From positions 1 to 62,199 of the forward strand of contig NZ_NFHD01000018.1 of NCBI RefSeq assembly GCF_002159185.1: a stretch of DNA of 62,199 bases. The letters run 5' to 3'. Positions 1 to 7,280 of this stretch are shown piece after piece. The notes beneath the pieces are model-generated. The model had not been told where the DNA came from. It worked only from the letters and a program-made list of their open reading frames with translations, and did no database searches. A program made the position numbers and the translations under genes. Origin of the DNA: Gemmiger sp. An87 (GTDB lineage Bacteria; Bacillota; Clostridia; Oscillospirales; Ruminococcaceae). The stretch's first letter is position 1, and each line of letters opens with the position of its first letter.

Positions 1-801
1 ATGATGGCGCGCACCGAAAAGCTGGAAGTGGAACTGGGTGGCCAGATTGTACCGGTGATTTATGTCCACGGCACCCTCGACAAATCCAAGCGGGATCATT
101 TGGTACTGGGCGGCAAGGCCCGGTATTACTATCAGGGAACCCAGCCCACGCAGGGCATCGATATCCGGCTGGGCAAGCGAGTGATTGCCACCGCTCAGTT
201 GGGCGAAATCTGGCACAAGGAAGACGGCACACCCATTTCCCGGCACAACAGCTACAACGATTTTGTGGGCGAGCTGATCCTGCCGGAGCTGCCCCGTGGT
301 GTTCTTGCCACCCTGAACAACAAGACCGGTATTGACCGCAATGACCCGGACTGGGACAAGGTCTTTGAAGCGCTGGCCGAGTTCCCGCCGCAGAAAAACG
401 CCGCCACATTCAGCGAGGATGAACTGAAAAAGAAGTGGATGAAAATTCTCAAGGCAGCAAACCCTGAGGATGAGGTGACCAGCGAGATTTGTGTCTGGCC
501 CACCGGTACCCGCGTGGATGTTGTGGACAAAGGAGAAAATGGAAAATGCGATATCTATGAGCTGAAGACTCGAAAGGCGGAGCCGAAGGATCTGTACCAG
601 CTGCGGATGTACTGGGACGGCCTGGTACTGGAGGGAATTCAGCCTACCCGGGGAATCCTGCTGACAAACGGCTATTCTGACAGACTGCAGGAGATGGTGC
701 GCATTCTGAACACCCTGCCCGCGCCCAACTTCCCGGACGGACGGCCCAGTGCGCCCTACAACTTCTCTCTGGCCACCCACAGAGAGAAGCAGCTTCTGTG
801 A
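1..801 (+). CDS. C-terminal part of a possible GHKL (MORC/Hsp90-like) ATPase with a nuclease-like tail (5'-truncated by window)
   Basis: The reading frame is open at the left window edge, so the ATG at base 1 is probably internal and the N-terminal ATP-binding half lies outside. The visible 266 residues start with a beta-rich stretch resembling the transducer part of prokaryotic MORC/GHKL ATPases (QGIDIRLGKRVIATAQLGEI). They end with a D...DIYELK segment (about residues 175-192) of the D-x(n)-E-x-K kind found in PD-(D/E)XK nucleases, followed by a Q-rich helix (LYQLRMYWDGLVLEG). MORC-like ATPases joined to such nucleases are known from restriction and defence contexts. The family assignment here is an inference from pattern only. 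The neighbours are a DUF6809-like gene and recombinases, which fits a mobile island. Confidence 0.45.
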   Translation: MMARTEKLEVELGGQIVPVIYVHGTLDKSKRDHLVLGGKARYYYQGTQPTQGIDIRLGKRVIATAQLGEIWHKEDGTPISRHNSYNDFVGELILPELPRGVLATLNNKTGIDRNDPDWDKVFEALAEFPPQKNAATFSEDELKKKWMKILKAANPEDEVTSEICVWPTGTRVDVVDKGENGKCDIYELKTRKAEPKDLYQLRMYWDGLVLEGIQPTRGILLTNGYSDRLQEMVRILNTLPAPNFPDGRPSAPYNFSLATHREKQLL

Positions 802-818
802 TAAAGGAGGGAATCCGC

Positions 819-1118
819 ATGGTATTGGATGCAATCTACCGGGGAGAGTTGCTTCCCTGTGAAAATAACATGGAAGGAAACGGCCGGCACAAACAGGCAG
901 GCAAGGAGATTGAACAGCTCCTGAAAGACCTGCGGAACAATCTGAGCGAGGAGGATATGGCGCTGGTGGACCAGATGCTGGAACAGACGCTGATTGTCTG
1001 CGATACGGAATGCAGCGATGCATTTCAATACGGGTTTTCCACCGGACTGCTGCTGATGCAGGAGGTTCAGGAAATTCTCCGCAAGCGGGTTGATACAGCT
1101 GCACATGACATCTTCTGA
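819..1118 (+). CDS. Small DUF6809-like protein
   Basis: Encodes about 99 residues. The ATG at 819 is preferred over an upstream in-frame GTG at 798 because AAAGGAGG lies at 803-810, eight bases before it; the gene then begins 18 bases after the preceding stop. The protein opens with a L(D)AIYRGELLPCE pattern and has a long helical middle (LLKDLRNNLSEEDMALVDQM). This resembles DUF6809, a family of unknown role common in phage-like and conjugative regions of gut Clostridia. No catalytic motif is visible. It is probably cotranscribed with the preceding gene. Confidence 0.55.
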   Translation: MVLDAIYRGELLPCENNMEGNGRHKQAGKEIEQLLKDLRNNLSEEDMALVDQMLEQTLIVCDTECSDAFQYGFSTGLLLMQEVQEILRKRVDTAAHDIF

Positions 1119-1203
1119 AAATTTTTAGAAGATTGATTGATATCAGCAGGTGCGATTCATATAATACAGGTAAGCAAGGAATCCAACGCAAATTTTGAGC
1201 AAC

Positions 1204-1247
1204 GAAGCTACCCACTCTAAGTGCGCCTTTTGGAGCTTGCAATATTA
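1204..1247. repeat. Imperfect hairpin repeat, copy 1
   Basis: Contains CCCACT (1211-1216), CTA, AGTGCG (1220-1225), then CTTTTGG, GCT and CAATAT at the same spacing as in copy 2 at 1595-1640. The inverted arms have one mismatch. The shared layout over about 45 bases, some 390 bases apart, shows the two are related. Role unknown: recombinase site, regulatory RNA element or remnant terminator are all possible. Confidence 0.5.
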
Positions 1248-1594
1248 TGATAAGAAGCCATTCTGTGATTGCGCCGGCATTGCCGGACTGTCATGGAGTG
1301 GCTTTTTGTTCAATGTGAGAAATAACTCACAATTTTCTGTTATAAAATTTTATAGATCGAAGCATGCTGTTTTCTCTTTGTGATGTATTGATTTGAAGGT
1401 TTGTTAAATGAATTGTTTCTTTTTTGTTTGAAGCTAAGAATGTTGTAAAATGAAAATTTCTGTGTTTTTTAATTTAAACCTAAGAACTTTTTTAATGCAA
1501 AATAAATAAAAAAATTGATAAAAAGTATTGCAAAAATAAATGCTGTGTGTTAATATAGGGACATAGAAAGCACAACCTGAGTGCTAATTTGGCG

Positions 1595-1640
1595 AATCGT
1601 AATTGCCCACTCGAAGTGGGATCTTTTGGCGCTATCAATA
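1595..1640. repeat. Imperfect hairpin repeat, copy 2
   Basis: The perfect inverted arms CCCACT (1606-1611) and AGTGGG (1615-1620) enclose CGA. They are followed by CTTTTGG, GCT and CAATAT, matching copy 1 at 1204-1247. The repeat sits about 200 bases upstream of the recombinase operon. Confidence 0.5.
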
Positions 1641-1655
1641 TAAATATTGTGAGAT

Positions 1656-1724
1656 AAACAGTCATCTTGTGATCTTCCCGGTATAATACCGGGAAGGTGT
1701 ATACAGGATGGCTGTTTGTTTTTT
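1656..1724 (+). promoter_or_regulatory. Nested inverted repeat with T-run (attenuator or terminator) before the recombinase operon
   Basis: The outer arms AAACAGTCATC (1656-1666) and GATGGCTGTTT (1707-1717) pair over 11 bp with one G-U. Inside, CTTCCCGGTAT (1674-1684) and ATACCGGGAAG (1686-1696) form a perfect 11-bp inverted repeat around one base. A GTTTTTT run follows at 1718. The outer stem plus T-run has the form of an intrinsic terminator. The inner perfect palindrome, which also contains TATAAT, could instead be a protein-binding site. It lies 110 bases before the first recombinase start. Confidence 0.5.
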
Positions 1725-1834
1725 ACAGAATACAGGCGGATGCAGGTGCGGTCTGCATAGTCCTTGAAGAGGGACGTTAATCACTACTACCTTAAATTAC
1801 ACACAACAGACAAAACGAAAGAAGGGATGAGAGG

Positions 1835-3424
1835 ATGTCCAAATCAAAAAATGACACGGATTGCATGGGCGGGACAAAGCGGTTTTATGTCCGCCCGGCG
1901 CGCGACCAGAAGGGGCAGCAGGATGCGATCTATCAGTTGATCGACCCGAAGACGGGAGCCCCGTACACAAATGCGACGATTGTGGCAGCGCTTAAAGAGC
2001 GCGCGGCGGAACAGCCGGCCCTGGCAGAGATGATTGCGGCAGACATTGCTGCAATCGAACGGAAAGCAAAAGAAAACCCCGACGCCAAGTACGAGATGCG
2101 CTGCCGCGGCAAAACTGCACAGGAGGCAACCAGGCGGGCGAAGAAGGAATTGCTGCCGCGGATCGAACGCATGGCGGCGCTGCTGTTTGCACATTATTGG
2201 AAGGCCAACATCGAGTATGGCAATGTGACAATTGAGCAGTATGTACATTATGCGGGAGACGCATTGTTTTCGGGCGAAACGGCGGATGCCCGGAATCATA
2301 TGATGTCGGCGCTCCGTACGTTTGTACTGCCGGTGATTGGGGAGATGCGTTTGCGTGATATGGATAGCACCACACAGACGCAGCTCATTTGCAAAGTCAA
2401 CCACCTTCTGTCCCGGAAGAAGGCCAGTGCATCCTACCGCGGATATGCAAAACGGGCCTATAAAGGGCTGTTTGCTGCAATCGAGAGCAGCGGATACGGT
2501 GATTGCGCGACTGGCATTCAGTTGGCGGATATGATTGCCAAGATCAAAGGCAAAAATAGTGCATTGGTAAACAGCGTACGCAGTGCACATCTGGACGATG
2601 ATCAGAGGGCGGCACTGTTTGCAGTTGAGAATGTGGAGCGGCGCGAGTATCTGATGTTTGTGCTGGCGATGATCTATTGCGGCATGGAAACCTGTGAAAT
2701 CAGCGCCCAGCGTTTTGGCGACATCGTGCAGCTGAATCTGGATGGGGGAGAAAGCTGCTATATCATCACAATCACCAGCGTTATGCGCAGGCTGAACAAA
2801 CGGTATTCTCAGATCGGACCCACAAATAATGACTTTCCGCTGCGGCGGCTGCGCAAGGTGGTCCTCTATCCGTGGGCGGCCACCATTTTGCTGGGGTACA
2901 TCGATTACCTGCGGCATCAAGGTTATAGCGATCATCAGATTGCTCAGATGAGGTTGTCTGATCTGGCGCCGGATGGTGCGATTGTAGGTCCCGCGGAACT
3001 GGATGATATGATCGGTAATCTTCTGGCGCAGGCGGGAATTTCCGAAAGTCCGATTCCGCGTACCCGGAAGAATGGAGCAGTATACCTGCAGGCAGAGGCT
3101 GCTGGTGTCAAGCTGCTCTATCGGGATGCACAGTACCTTGCTCAGATCTGTGGTGCTGACCTTCCGATGCTGCATGCCATGTTCGGCCTCGCTCGAAGTG
3201 AAACGGATGAAGAAGCCTATCTGGATATCCTCAGTGATGAGTATGCTGTGGCGCGTTATCTGCGGCTGCGGCGGTGTCCATCTTTTGAAAATATAGTTGG
3301 CAAAGCAAATCGTCATATCTTTGCGGTTAAGAATGACACAGAAGGACCACAGACGGTGAAAATCATATCGGATTATGCCGTAAAGGCGGAATGGAGGGAA
3401 ATCAGAGATGACAAAAACAATTGA
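1835..3424 (+). CDS. Tyrosine-recombinase-like protein, catalytically degenerate
   Basis: Encodes 529 residues; start at ATG 1835 after GAAAGAAGGGATGAGAGG. An N-terminal SAM-like region (about residues 130-215) and a C-terminal catalytic-fold region (about 255-490) can be recognised. In the catalytic region the box-I arginine context reads YCGMETCEIS, where active enzymes have G-L/M-R-x-x-E. The box-II area reads LLYRDAQYLAQI and FGLARS in place of H-x-x-R and G-H. A tyrosine is kept in SDEYAVARYL. The protein therefore probably cannot cleave DNA by the usual mechanism. It overlaps the next gene by 17 bases, so the two are likely translated together and may act as a pair, this one perhaps in DNA binding or complex assembly. 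Confidence 0.7.
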   Translation: MSKSKNDTDCMGGTKRFYVRPARDQKGQQDAIYQLIDPKTGAPYTNATIVAALKERAAEQPALAEMIAADIAAIERKAKENPDAKYEMRCRGKTAQEATRRAKKELLPRIERMAALLFAHYWKANIEYGNVTIEQYVHYAGDALFSGETADARNHMMSALRTFVLPVIGEMRLRDMDSTTQTQLICKVNHLLSRKKASASYRGYAKRAYKGLFAAIESSGYGDCATGIQLADMIAKIKGKNSALVNSVRSAHLDDDQRAALFAVENVERREYLMFVLAMIYCGMETCEISAQRFGDIVQLNLDGGESCYIITITSVMRRLNKRYSQIGPTNNDFPLRRLRKVVLYPWAATILLGYIDYLRHQGYSDHQIAQMRLSDLAPDGAIVGPAELDDMIGNLLAQAGISESPIPRTRKNGAVYLQAEAAGVKLLYRDAQYLAQICGADLPMLHAMFGLARSETDEEAYLDILSDEYAVARYLRLRRCPSFENIVGKANRHIFAVKNDTEGPQTVKIISDYAVKAEWREIRDDKNN

Positions 3425-5078
3425 ATATGGCGGAGTCAGCTTCCGTGCACGGACGGCCTACCCCAGGGGTCGCAAAGCATCCAAGGCGCCGTGCCGCGCC
3501 TTGATCAGCCCCATCAATCCCGAAACCGGTGATGTGATTACCAAGCGCCAGCTTTTCGGGGTCGAGAGCGATTGTCCGGTGGATAAACCTGTTTACGGAG
3601 CGAACCCGGCAGACATTGAGGAGCACCATTTTCCGGCCATCGCCAATGAGTTGATTCAAGCGATGTATCAAGCCGGATTGTTGGCGGCCGGCAATCGTTA
3701 TGAGCCTACCCATGACCTGGGAGACGCGGCGGAGTCCTATAAAGAGATGTTCTTCTCGATTCATCAACAGCAGTGGGCCGAACGTACAATCGATGACTAT
3801 CGGCGTCAGTATGATATTTTGGTCACTGAATTGCGCGGAACGACGGCTGAATCTCTTACGCCGGAAATTTATCGTGCATTGCAGGAGCGTATCTGCCGCA
3901 ACGCAGCGGGGACTGCGCGCAAAAAATCTGACTGGGTGGCGGGTACAGAAGCGCCCCCATCGGGCGCCAAACGGCTGAATCTCTTGTATCTGCTGATCTG
4001 GGATTTGAAGACGACGGAAGGCTATAATATACCGCTCGTGCCCACGCGCTATGCGGGTAAGCCTTCCCGGCAGGATCTGCTGCTGTCTTATATTGACAGT
4101 GCCCGCAGTATTCCGAGACATTTGTTGAAGCAGGTGTGTGATGAGACTATCCTGTCGGGACAGGTCGGTATATTGGCGGACACGGGGCTGCGGATCAGTG
4201 AATATGGAGGTTTGCTGTTTTGTTCGATTGCCAGGCTGGAGGGTTCGCAGGGCGCCATGTATTACTTGCGTGTTACAGGTCAGCTCGGCGTCAGTTCGAA
4301 CACACGAACAGAAATTCCCAAAACGACGTCGTCCTATCGAGTGGTGCCGCTGTCGGTTGAACTGGGAGAAATCCTGATGCAGCGTCAGCAGGAGCTGGAA
4401 AGGGATTATGGCAACGTTCCCTTGATGCTCATGTGTGGAAGTGTGCAGGCGGGGGAGTACTGTACGGACGCAAAAACGGTGTCCGGTACGATGAACAATA
4501 TTACGGAGCAAATTCCTGAGCTTCTGCGTGATTCGCGGATTTTGGAGGCCTTGAAGAAGAGCCGACCTTATCGTTTTGATGAGGTGTGCCAGGATAATTA
4601 TTTGCTGAGTATGCTTACATGTCATGCATTGCGTCGTAATTTCTGTACCTGGATATATTGTGAGAGCGGCATGGATACCAAACAGGCGTATCAGCAGATG
4701 GGCCACGCGGACAAGTCGGAGCAGCGGCGGTCGGGGGCCATTGGTGCCACACCCGGCGAAATCTATCACATGTGTCTCCAGAAGCATGTCAGCCGTACGC
4801 TGTATCATGATCCACATCCGCTGCGGTATCAGGCTGGCGAAGAGTTCAGCGAGACGGAGGTGCCGGCATGTGCCATCGAACTGACTTTGCCAGCTAACAG
4901 CCGGTGGCAGTTAATCGTTGCCGAAACAGAGCCCATGGCTCATACCAGCTGTCAGGGGGATAATGTGAGCATGGATCTAAAGTGGCAGGAAGATATTCGA
5001 TGCAGATCCGATGGGTATGCACTGCTGGCAGATCCATCGGTCTATACAATTCGAGAAAAGAAGAAGTTGTTTGCGTAA
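3408..5078 (+). CDS. Tyrosine recombinase/integrase with long C-terminal extension
   Basis: Encodes 556 residues; ATG 3408 follows GGAGGG inside the end of the previous gene. The catalytic set is visible: Arg in DTGLRISEYGG (about residue 264), Lys in EIPKTTSSYRVVPL (about 306), HALRRNF (about 407-413), GH in QQMGHAD, and a candidate tyrosine in HVSRTLYH or GEIYHMC (about 450-468). About 90 further residues follow the catalytic domain; their role is not recognised. It catalyses site-specific strand exchange. Placement with a degenerate paralogue recalls multi-recombinase transposons such as Tn554, but no third gene is seen. The operon ends at the terminator at 5117-5155. Confidence 0.8.
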   Translation: MTKTIEYGGVSFRARTAYPRGRKASKAPCRALISPINPETGDVITKRQLFGVESDCPVDKPVYGANPADIEEHHFPAIANELIQAMYQAGLLAAGNRYEPTHDLGDAAESYKEMFFSIHQQQWAERTIDDYRRQYDILVTELRGTTAESLTPEIYRALQERICRNAAGTARKKSDWVAGTEAPPSGAKRLNLLYLLIWDLKTTEGYNIPLVPTRYAGKPSRQDLLLSYIDSARSIPRHLLKQVCDETILSGQVGILADTGLRISEYGGLLFCSIARLEGSQGAMYYLRVTGQLGVSSNTRTEIPKTTSSYRVVPLSVELGEILMQRQQELERDYGNVPLMLMCGSVQAGEYCTDAKTVSGTMNNITEQIPELLRDSRILEALKKSRPYRFDEVCQDNYLLSMLTCHALRRNFCTWIYCESGMDTKQAYQQMGHADKSEQRRSGAIGATPGEIYHMCLQKHVSRTLYHDPHPLRYQAGEEFSETEVPACAIELTLPANSRWQLIVAETEPMAHTSCQGDNVSMDLKWQEDIRCRSDGYALLADPSVYTIREKKKLFA

Positions 5079-5116
5079 AGTCTGGCAAAATCGGTATATC
5101 GGCATCAAGTAAAAGG

Positions 5117-5155
5117 AAGGGACAGGCATCAAGATTGCCTGTCCCTTATCTTATG
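5117..5155 (+). terminator. Intrinsic terminator after the recombinase genes
   Basis: AAGGGACAGGCA (5117-5128) and TGCCTGTCCCTT (5136-5147) form a perfect 12-bp stem with a 7-base loop, followed by ATCTTAT. The T-tract is short, but the stem is strong and well placed 38 bases after the stop. Confidence 0.7.
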
Positions 5156-5505
5156 TGCCTATCGGTGCTTTCACCAGGTGAGATATGTCGAGGAGTGCAG
5201 AAGATTGAGTGAAGCACAAACGCCTGACTTCGTTGCGTTCCCTTGCTGTTCATAGAAAGTTCAGGTGTGTTTTCTGAGTTGTTCAGCACATACGGGAGAT
5301 TGAGGAAGAGCTGCTTATTCAGAGTTTCTGTCACCGCGCCATTTTCCGGTCCTTGCTTTTGACCTTTTGCGCAGGAGACGCTGTGTTTTGGTCTGCTGTT
5401 TGTGCTGATGCAATGTCTGCTTGCCTTGCCGCAAGGTGTGATGTGAGGGCTTTTTCTGCATCTCCTGCAACGGTATGGAATGTTTGTAGATTTTCGTGCA
5501 TTGCA
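5156..5505. other. Spacer with no convincing gene between recombinases and toxin-antitoxin genes
   Basis: About 350 bases. A minus-strand frame at 5331-5522 (63 codons, Ala/Gln-rich) lacks a clear Shine-Dalgarno site and cannot be linked to a family. It may be a decayed remnant. No repeat or RNA gene was recognised. Confidence 0.5.
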
Positions 5506-5534
5506 TTGCTTTCTTCGTGCAAATGGCATATAAT
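5506..5534 (+). promoter_or_regulatory. Promoter of the relB-yafQ operon
   Basis: TTGCTT (5506-5511), 17-base spacer, TATAAT (5529-5534). Toxin-antitoxin operons of this family are normally repressed by their own antitoxin; no obvious palindromic operator was defined here. Confidence 0.65.
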
Positions 5535-5563
5535 AAAAGTGCCAATAGGAAGGAGATGATTCT

Positions 5564-5842
5564 ATGGCCGGTTCTACCACCAATATTAGTATTCGTATGG
5601 ATTCCGAACTGAAAGCACAGGCTGATGCGCTGTTTGCTGAACTCGGCATGAACCTGTCCACCGCATTCAACATCTTTGTCCGGCAGTCTCTTCGAGAGGG
5701 CGGGATTCCTTTTGAGATTAGTTTAAATCAGCCCAACAAGGAAACGATTGCAGCTATGCTGGAGGCGGAAAGGATCGCAAAGGATCCGTCTGTAAAGGGA
5801 TACACCGATATGGATGAGTTGTTTGCGGATTTGAAAAAATGA
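5564..5842 (+). CDS. relB: RelB/DinJ-family antitoxin
   Basis: Encodes 92 residues. ATG 5564 is preceded by GAAGGAGATGATTCT. The N-terminal ribbon-helix-helix is clear: TTNISIRMDSELKAQADALF followed by LGMNLSTAFNIFVRQSL, the typical DinJ pattern. The C-terminal part (about 60-92) is the acidic toxin-binding tail. It binds and neutralises the YafQ-type toxin encoded immediately downstream (ATGA overlap) and represses its own promoter in known family members. Because the partner toxin is truncated here, the antitoxin may be a surviving orphan able to neutralise related toxins. Confidence 0.88.
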   Translation: MAGSTTNISIRMDSELKAQADALFAELGMNLSTAFNIFVRQSLREGGIPFEISLNQPNKETIAAMLEAERIAKDPSVKGYTDMDELFADLKK

Positions 5843-6129
5843 GCCAGACAAAATATATGGTCAAGTTCACCACGCAATTCCGAAAGGACTACAAGCTGGC
5901 AATCAAGCGTGGCTTGAAAATCGAATTGCTGGAACAGATCGTTGCTCTTTTGGCTGCAGGACAATCTCTACCAGAAAAGAATAAAGATCACGCACTTACC
6001 GGCAACTGGGTCGGCCATCGAGAATGTCACATTTTGCCTGATTGGCTCTTGGTCTAGCGAGTTGAGGACGATGTTCTGGTATTGACTTTGACCCGTACAG
6101 GGACTCATAGTGATTTGTTTGGAAAGTAA
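5839..6129 (+). pseudogene. yafQ: YafQ-type mRNA interferase toxin broken by an in-frame amber codon
   Basis: The frame reads as a complete 96-residue YafQ homologue except for TAG at 6055-6057 (codon 73), where the family has a Tyr (DWLLV-stop-RVEDDVLVLTLTRTGTHSDLFGK). The part before the stop keeps His51, His64, Asp68 and Trp69. The part after it holds the expected catalytic His90 and Phe94 in GTHSDLF, ending at TAA 6127. A single TAT or TAC to TAG change explains the lesion. YafQ cleaves mRNA on the ribosome, and loss of the last 24 residues should abolish activity. The start overlaps the antitoxin stop by four bases. A sequencing error cannot be excluded. Confidence 0.85.
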
Positions 6130-6142
6130 CCGATATGAGAAG

Positions 6143-6174
6143 GCCGTCGTAGCTTTGAGCCTACGGCGGCTCTT
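6143..6174 (+). terminator. Hairpin after the toxin gene
   Basis: GCCGTCGTAG (6143-6152) pairs with CTACGGCGGC (6161-6170) over 10 bp with one G-U, followed by TCTTTG. The T-run is weak, so termination efficiency is uncertain. Confidence 0.5.
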
Positions 6175-6484
6175 TGAATATTTAATGCCCTACGCTACAA
6201 CTGCAACTTCTCCAGCCAGTCATCAAACGACTTTTGAAAAATATGAATTGGCGTATCAGTACATGAGGTTTTGGAGGACCTTCCTTTACCAGCACGTATG
6301 CCGGTGTACGCATAATGTTGAGCATGACAACGACATCTTTTACGATGTAAGTGTGTGCTATCGGCAGTGGTATTGGCGATGCGGCGCATTTTATGGATTT
6401 TTGATCGCAAGACCAGCACAGCGCAATGAATCCATTCATTATGTCCCCCAGGACAGGAGAAAAACGGCCAGGAAAAAAGAAAGG
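6175..6484. other. Non-coding spacer, possibly decayed sequence
   Basis: About 310 bases. Minus-strand frames at 6182-6529 and 6195-6521 run through the palindrome at 6485-6523, lack Shine-Dalgarno sites and match no family I recognise. Lower GC than the core genome suggests a remnant of the accessory island. Confidence 0.45.
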
Positions 6485-6523
6485 GTTTGTGGGCGGTTCC
6501 GAACTTCGGAACCGCCCGCAAAC
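6485..6523 (-). repeat. Perfect long palindrome/hairpin near the tRNA-Pro 3' side
   Basis: GGGCGGTTCCGAA (6491-6503) and TTCGGAACCGCCC (6505-6517) form a perfect 13-bp inverted repeat around one base. It extends by GTTTG/CAAAC outside one G-U position. On the minus strand it is followed by CCCTTTCTTTTTT, so it may act as a second terminator. It could equally mark a recombination boundary. Confidence 0.6.
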
Positions 6524-6538
6524 CCGCATTACAGCAAC

Positions 6539-6570
6539 AAAAAAGCCACCAGCTTTTCAGCTGATGGCTT
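6539..6570 (-). terminator. Intrinsic terminator of tRNA-Pro
   Basis: On the minus strand GCCATCAGCT and AGCTGGTGGC pair over 10 bp around a GAAA loop and are followed by TTTTTT. It begins directly after the tRNA 3' end. Confidence 0.85.
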
Positions 6571-6647
6571 TGGTCCGAGTGGCGAGAGTCGAACTCACGG
6601 CCTCTTGAACCCCATTCAAGCGCGCTACCAAACTGCGCTACACCCGG
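6571..6647 (-). tRNA. tRNA-Pro(GGG)
   Basis: The minus strand folds as a 77-base cloverleaf. Acceptor CCGGGTG pairs with CACTCGG, the discriminator is A, and CCA is encoded (6571-6573). The D arm is TAGCGCAGTTTGGTAGCGC. The anticodon stem CTTGA/TCAAG has loop ATGGGGT, giving anticodon GGG. The T arm is GTGAG-TTCGACT-CTCGC. Its 3' end faces the recombinase-bearing accessory region, the usual geometry for integration into a tRNA 3' end. Confidence 0.95.
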
Positions 6648-6683
6648 ACGTCTGGCCCGGTGTTCTCACCGGCGACGTTGTTT

Positions 6684-6712
6684 ATTATAGCCCATGCAAC
6701 CTGTTTTGTCAA
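6684..6712 (-). promoter_or_regulatory. Consensus promoter of tRNA-Pro
   Basis: On the minus strand TTGACA (6707-6712), 17-base spacer, TATAAT (6684-6689): perfect consensus, placed 37 bases upstream of the tRNA 5' end. Confidence 0.92.
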
Positions 6713-6870
6713 CGGAGAATTTTCAGTTTTCTCCTTTTTACAAAAGTTTTCCAAATATTTTACAGTTGATTGGTCATACTATCTGCAAAAGGCGAAAAGC
6801 GGAGAGAAAAAACAGGATTCAAAGATCATTCCGTGCGCCAAATCTTGAAAAGGAGGATATAAAATCAACT

Positions 6871-7125
6871 ATGGAAAGCGGTATGAATTTTCATCATCAG
6901 GGACAAAACGCAGTGGGGCAGGTGGATCAGGGCAACGAGCCCGGCAAACAAGGCGGGAAAAAGCATCAGACCGACCCAGACGAAGGGTTTGGGGCGTATC
7001 TGCCCTGGGTAGATCCCATGCTCCTGCCTGGCGGGGTACAGAAGATTCAGGATGATTCGGTGCAGGCGGTCCAGCCTGCACCGGATCAGCGGGGCGGCGG
7101 CTGCGAACCGGAACCCTGCGAATAA
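6871..7125 (+). CDS. Small hypothetical protein (doubtful)
   Basis: An 84-residue frame starts at ATG 6871, 15 bases after AAGGAGG (6849-6855); an alternative ATG lies at 6883. It ends 10 bases before a strong hairpin terminator, which supports transcription in this direction. The protein is hydrophilic, rich in Gly, Gln and Pro, with two Cys near the end (GGGCEPEPCE). The overlapping minus-strand frame reads as a membrane-like segment, so the coding direction is uncertain. No family is recognised. Confidence 0.35.
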   Translation: MESGMNFHHQGQNAVGQVDQGNEPGKQGGKKHQTDPDEGFGAYLPWVDPMLLPGGVQKIQDDSVQAVQPAPDQRGGGCEPEPCE

Positions 7126-7135
7126 CAGGGGAAAA

Positions 7136-7172
7136 AACCAGCCGGGCGGAGAGATTCCTGCCCGGCTGGTTT
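7136..7172. terminator. Strong bidirectional hairpin terminator
   Basis: AACCAGCCGGGC (7136-7147) and GCCCGGCTGGTT (7160-7171) form a 12-bp stem with A-rich sequence on the left and T-rich on the right. Confidence 0.75.
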
Positions 7173-7280
7173 GCTCTGTGGAAATTTTAACCGTTTCTTT
7201 CTTGGAATCCGGAGCTATCGGTGATAGAATACCAGTAAACAGCGGCATGCAGCCGCACAGGAGAGAAAGGAACCGAAACC

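Larger units (their letters stand above)
1119..1834. other. AT-rich non-coding spacer upstream of the recombinase pair
   Basis: About 716 bases with no convincing gene. A 62-codon ORF at 1195-1383 has no Shine-Dalgarno site and biased composition. The middle part (1300-1560) is very AT-rich and T-tract-rich compared with the flanks. It contains two copies of an imperfect hairpin repeat (1205-1250 and 1595-1645) and a nested inverted repeat followed by a T-run (1656-1724), listed separately. Confidence 0.6.

Noticed and set aside
6110-6769. A 219-codon plus-strand frame across the tRNA-Pro region.
   Set aside because: It runs through a tRNA gene, two hairpins and a consensus promoter, and has no Shine-Dalgarno site.
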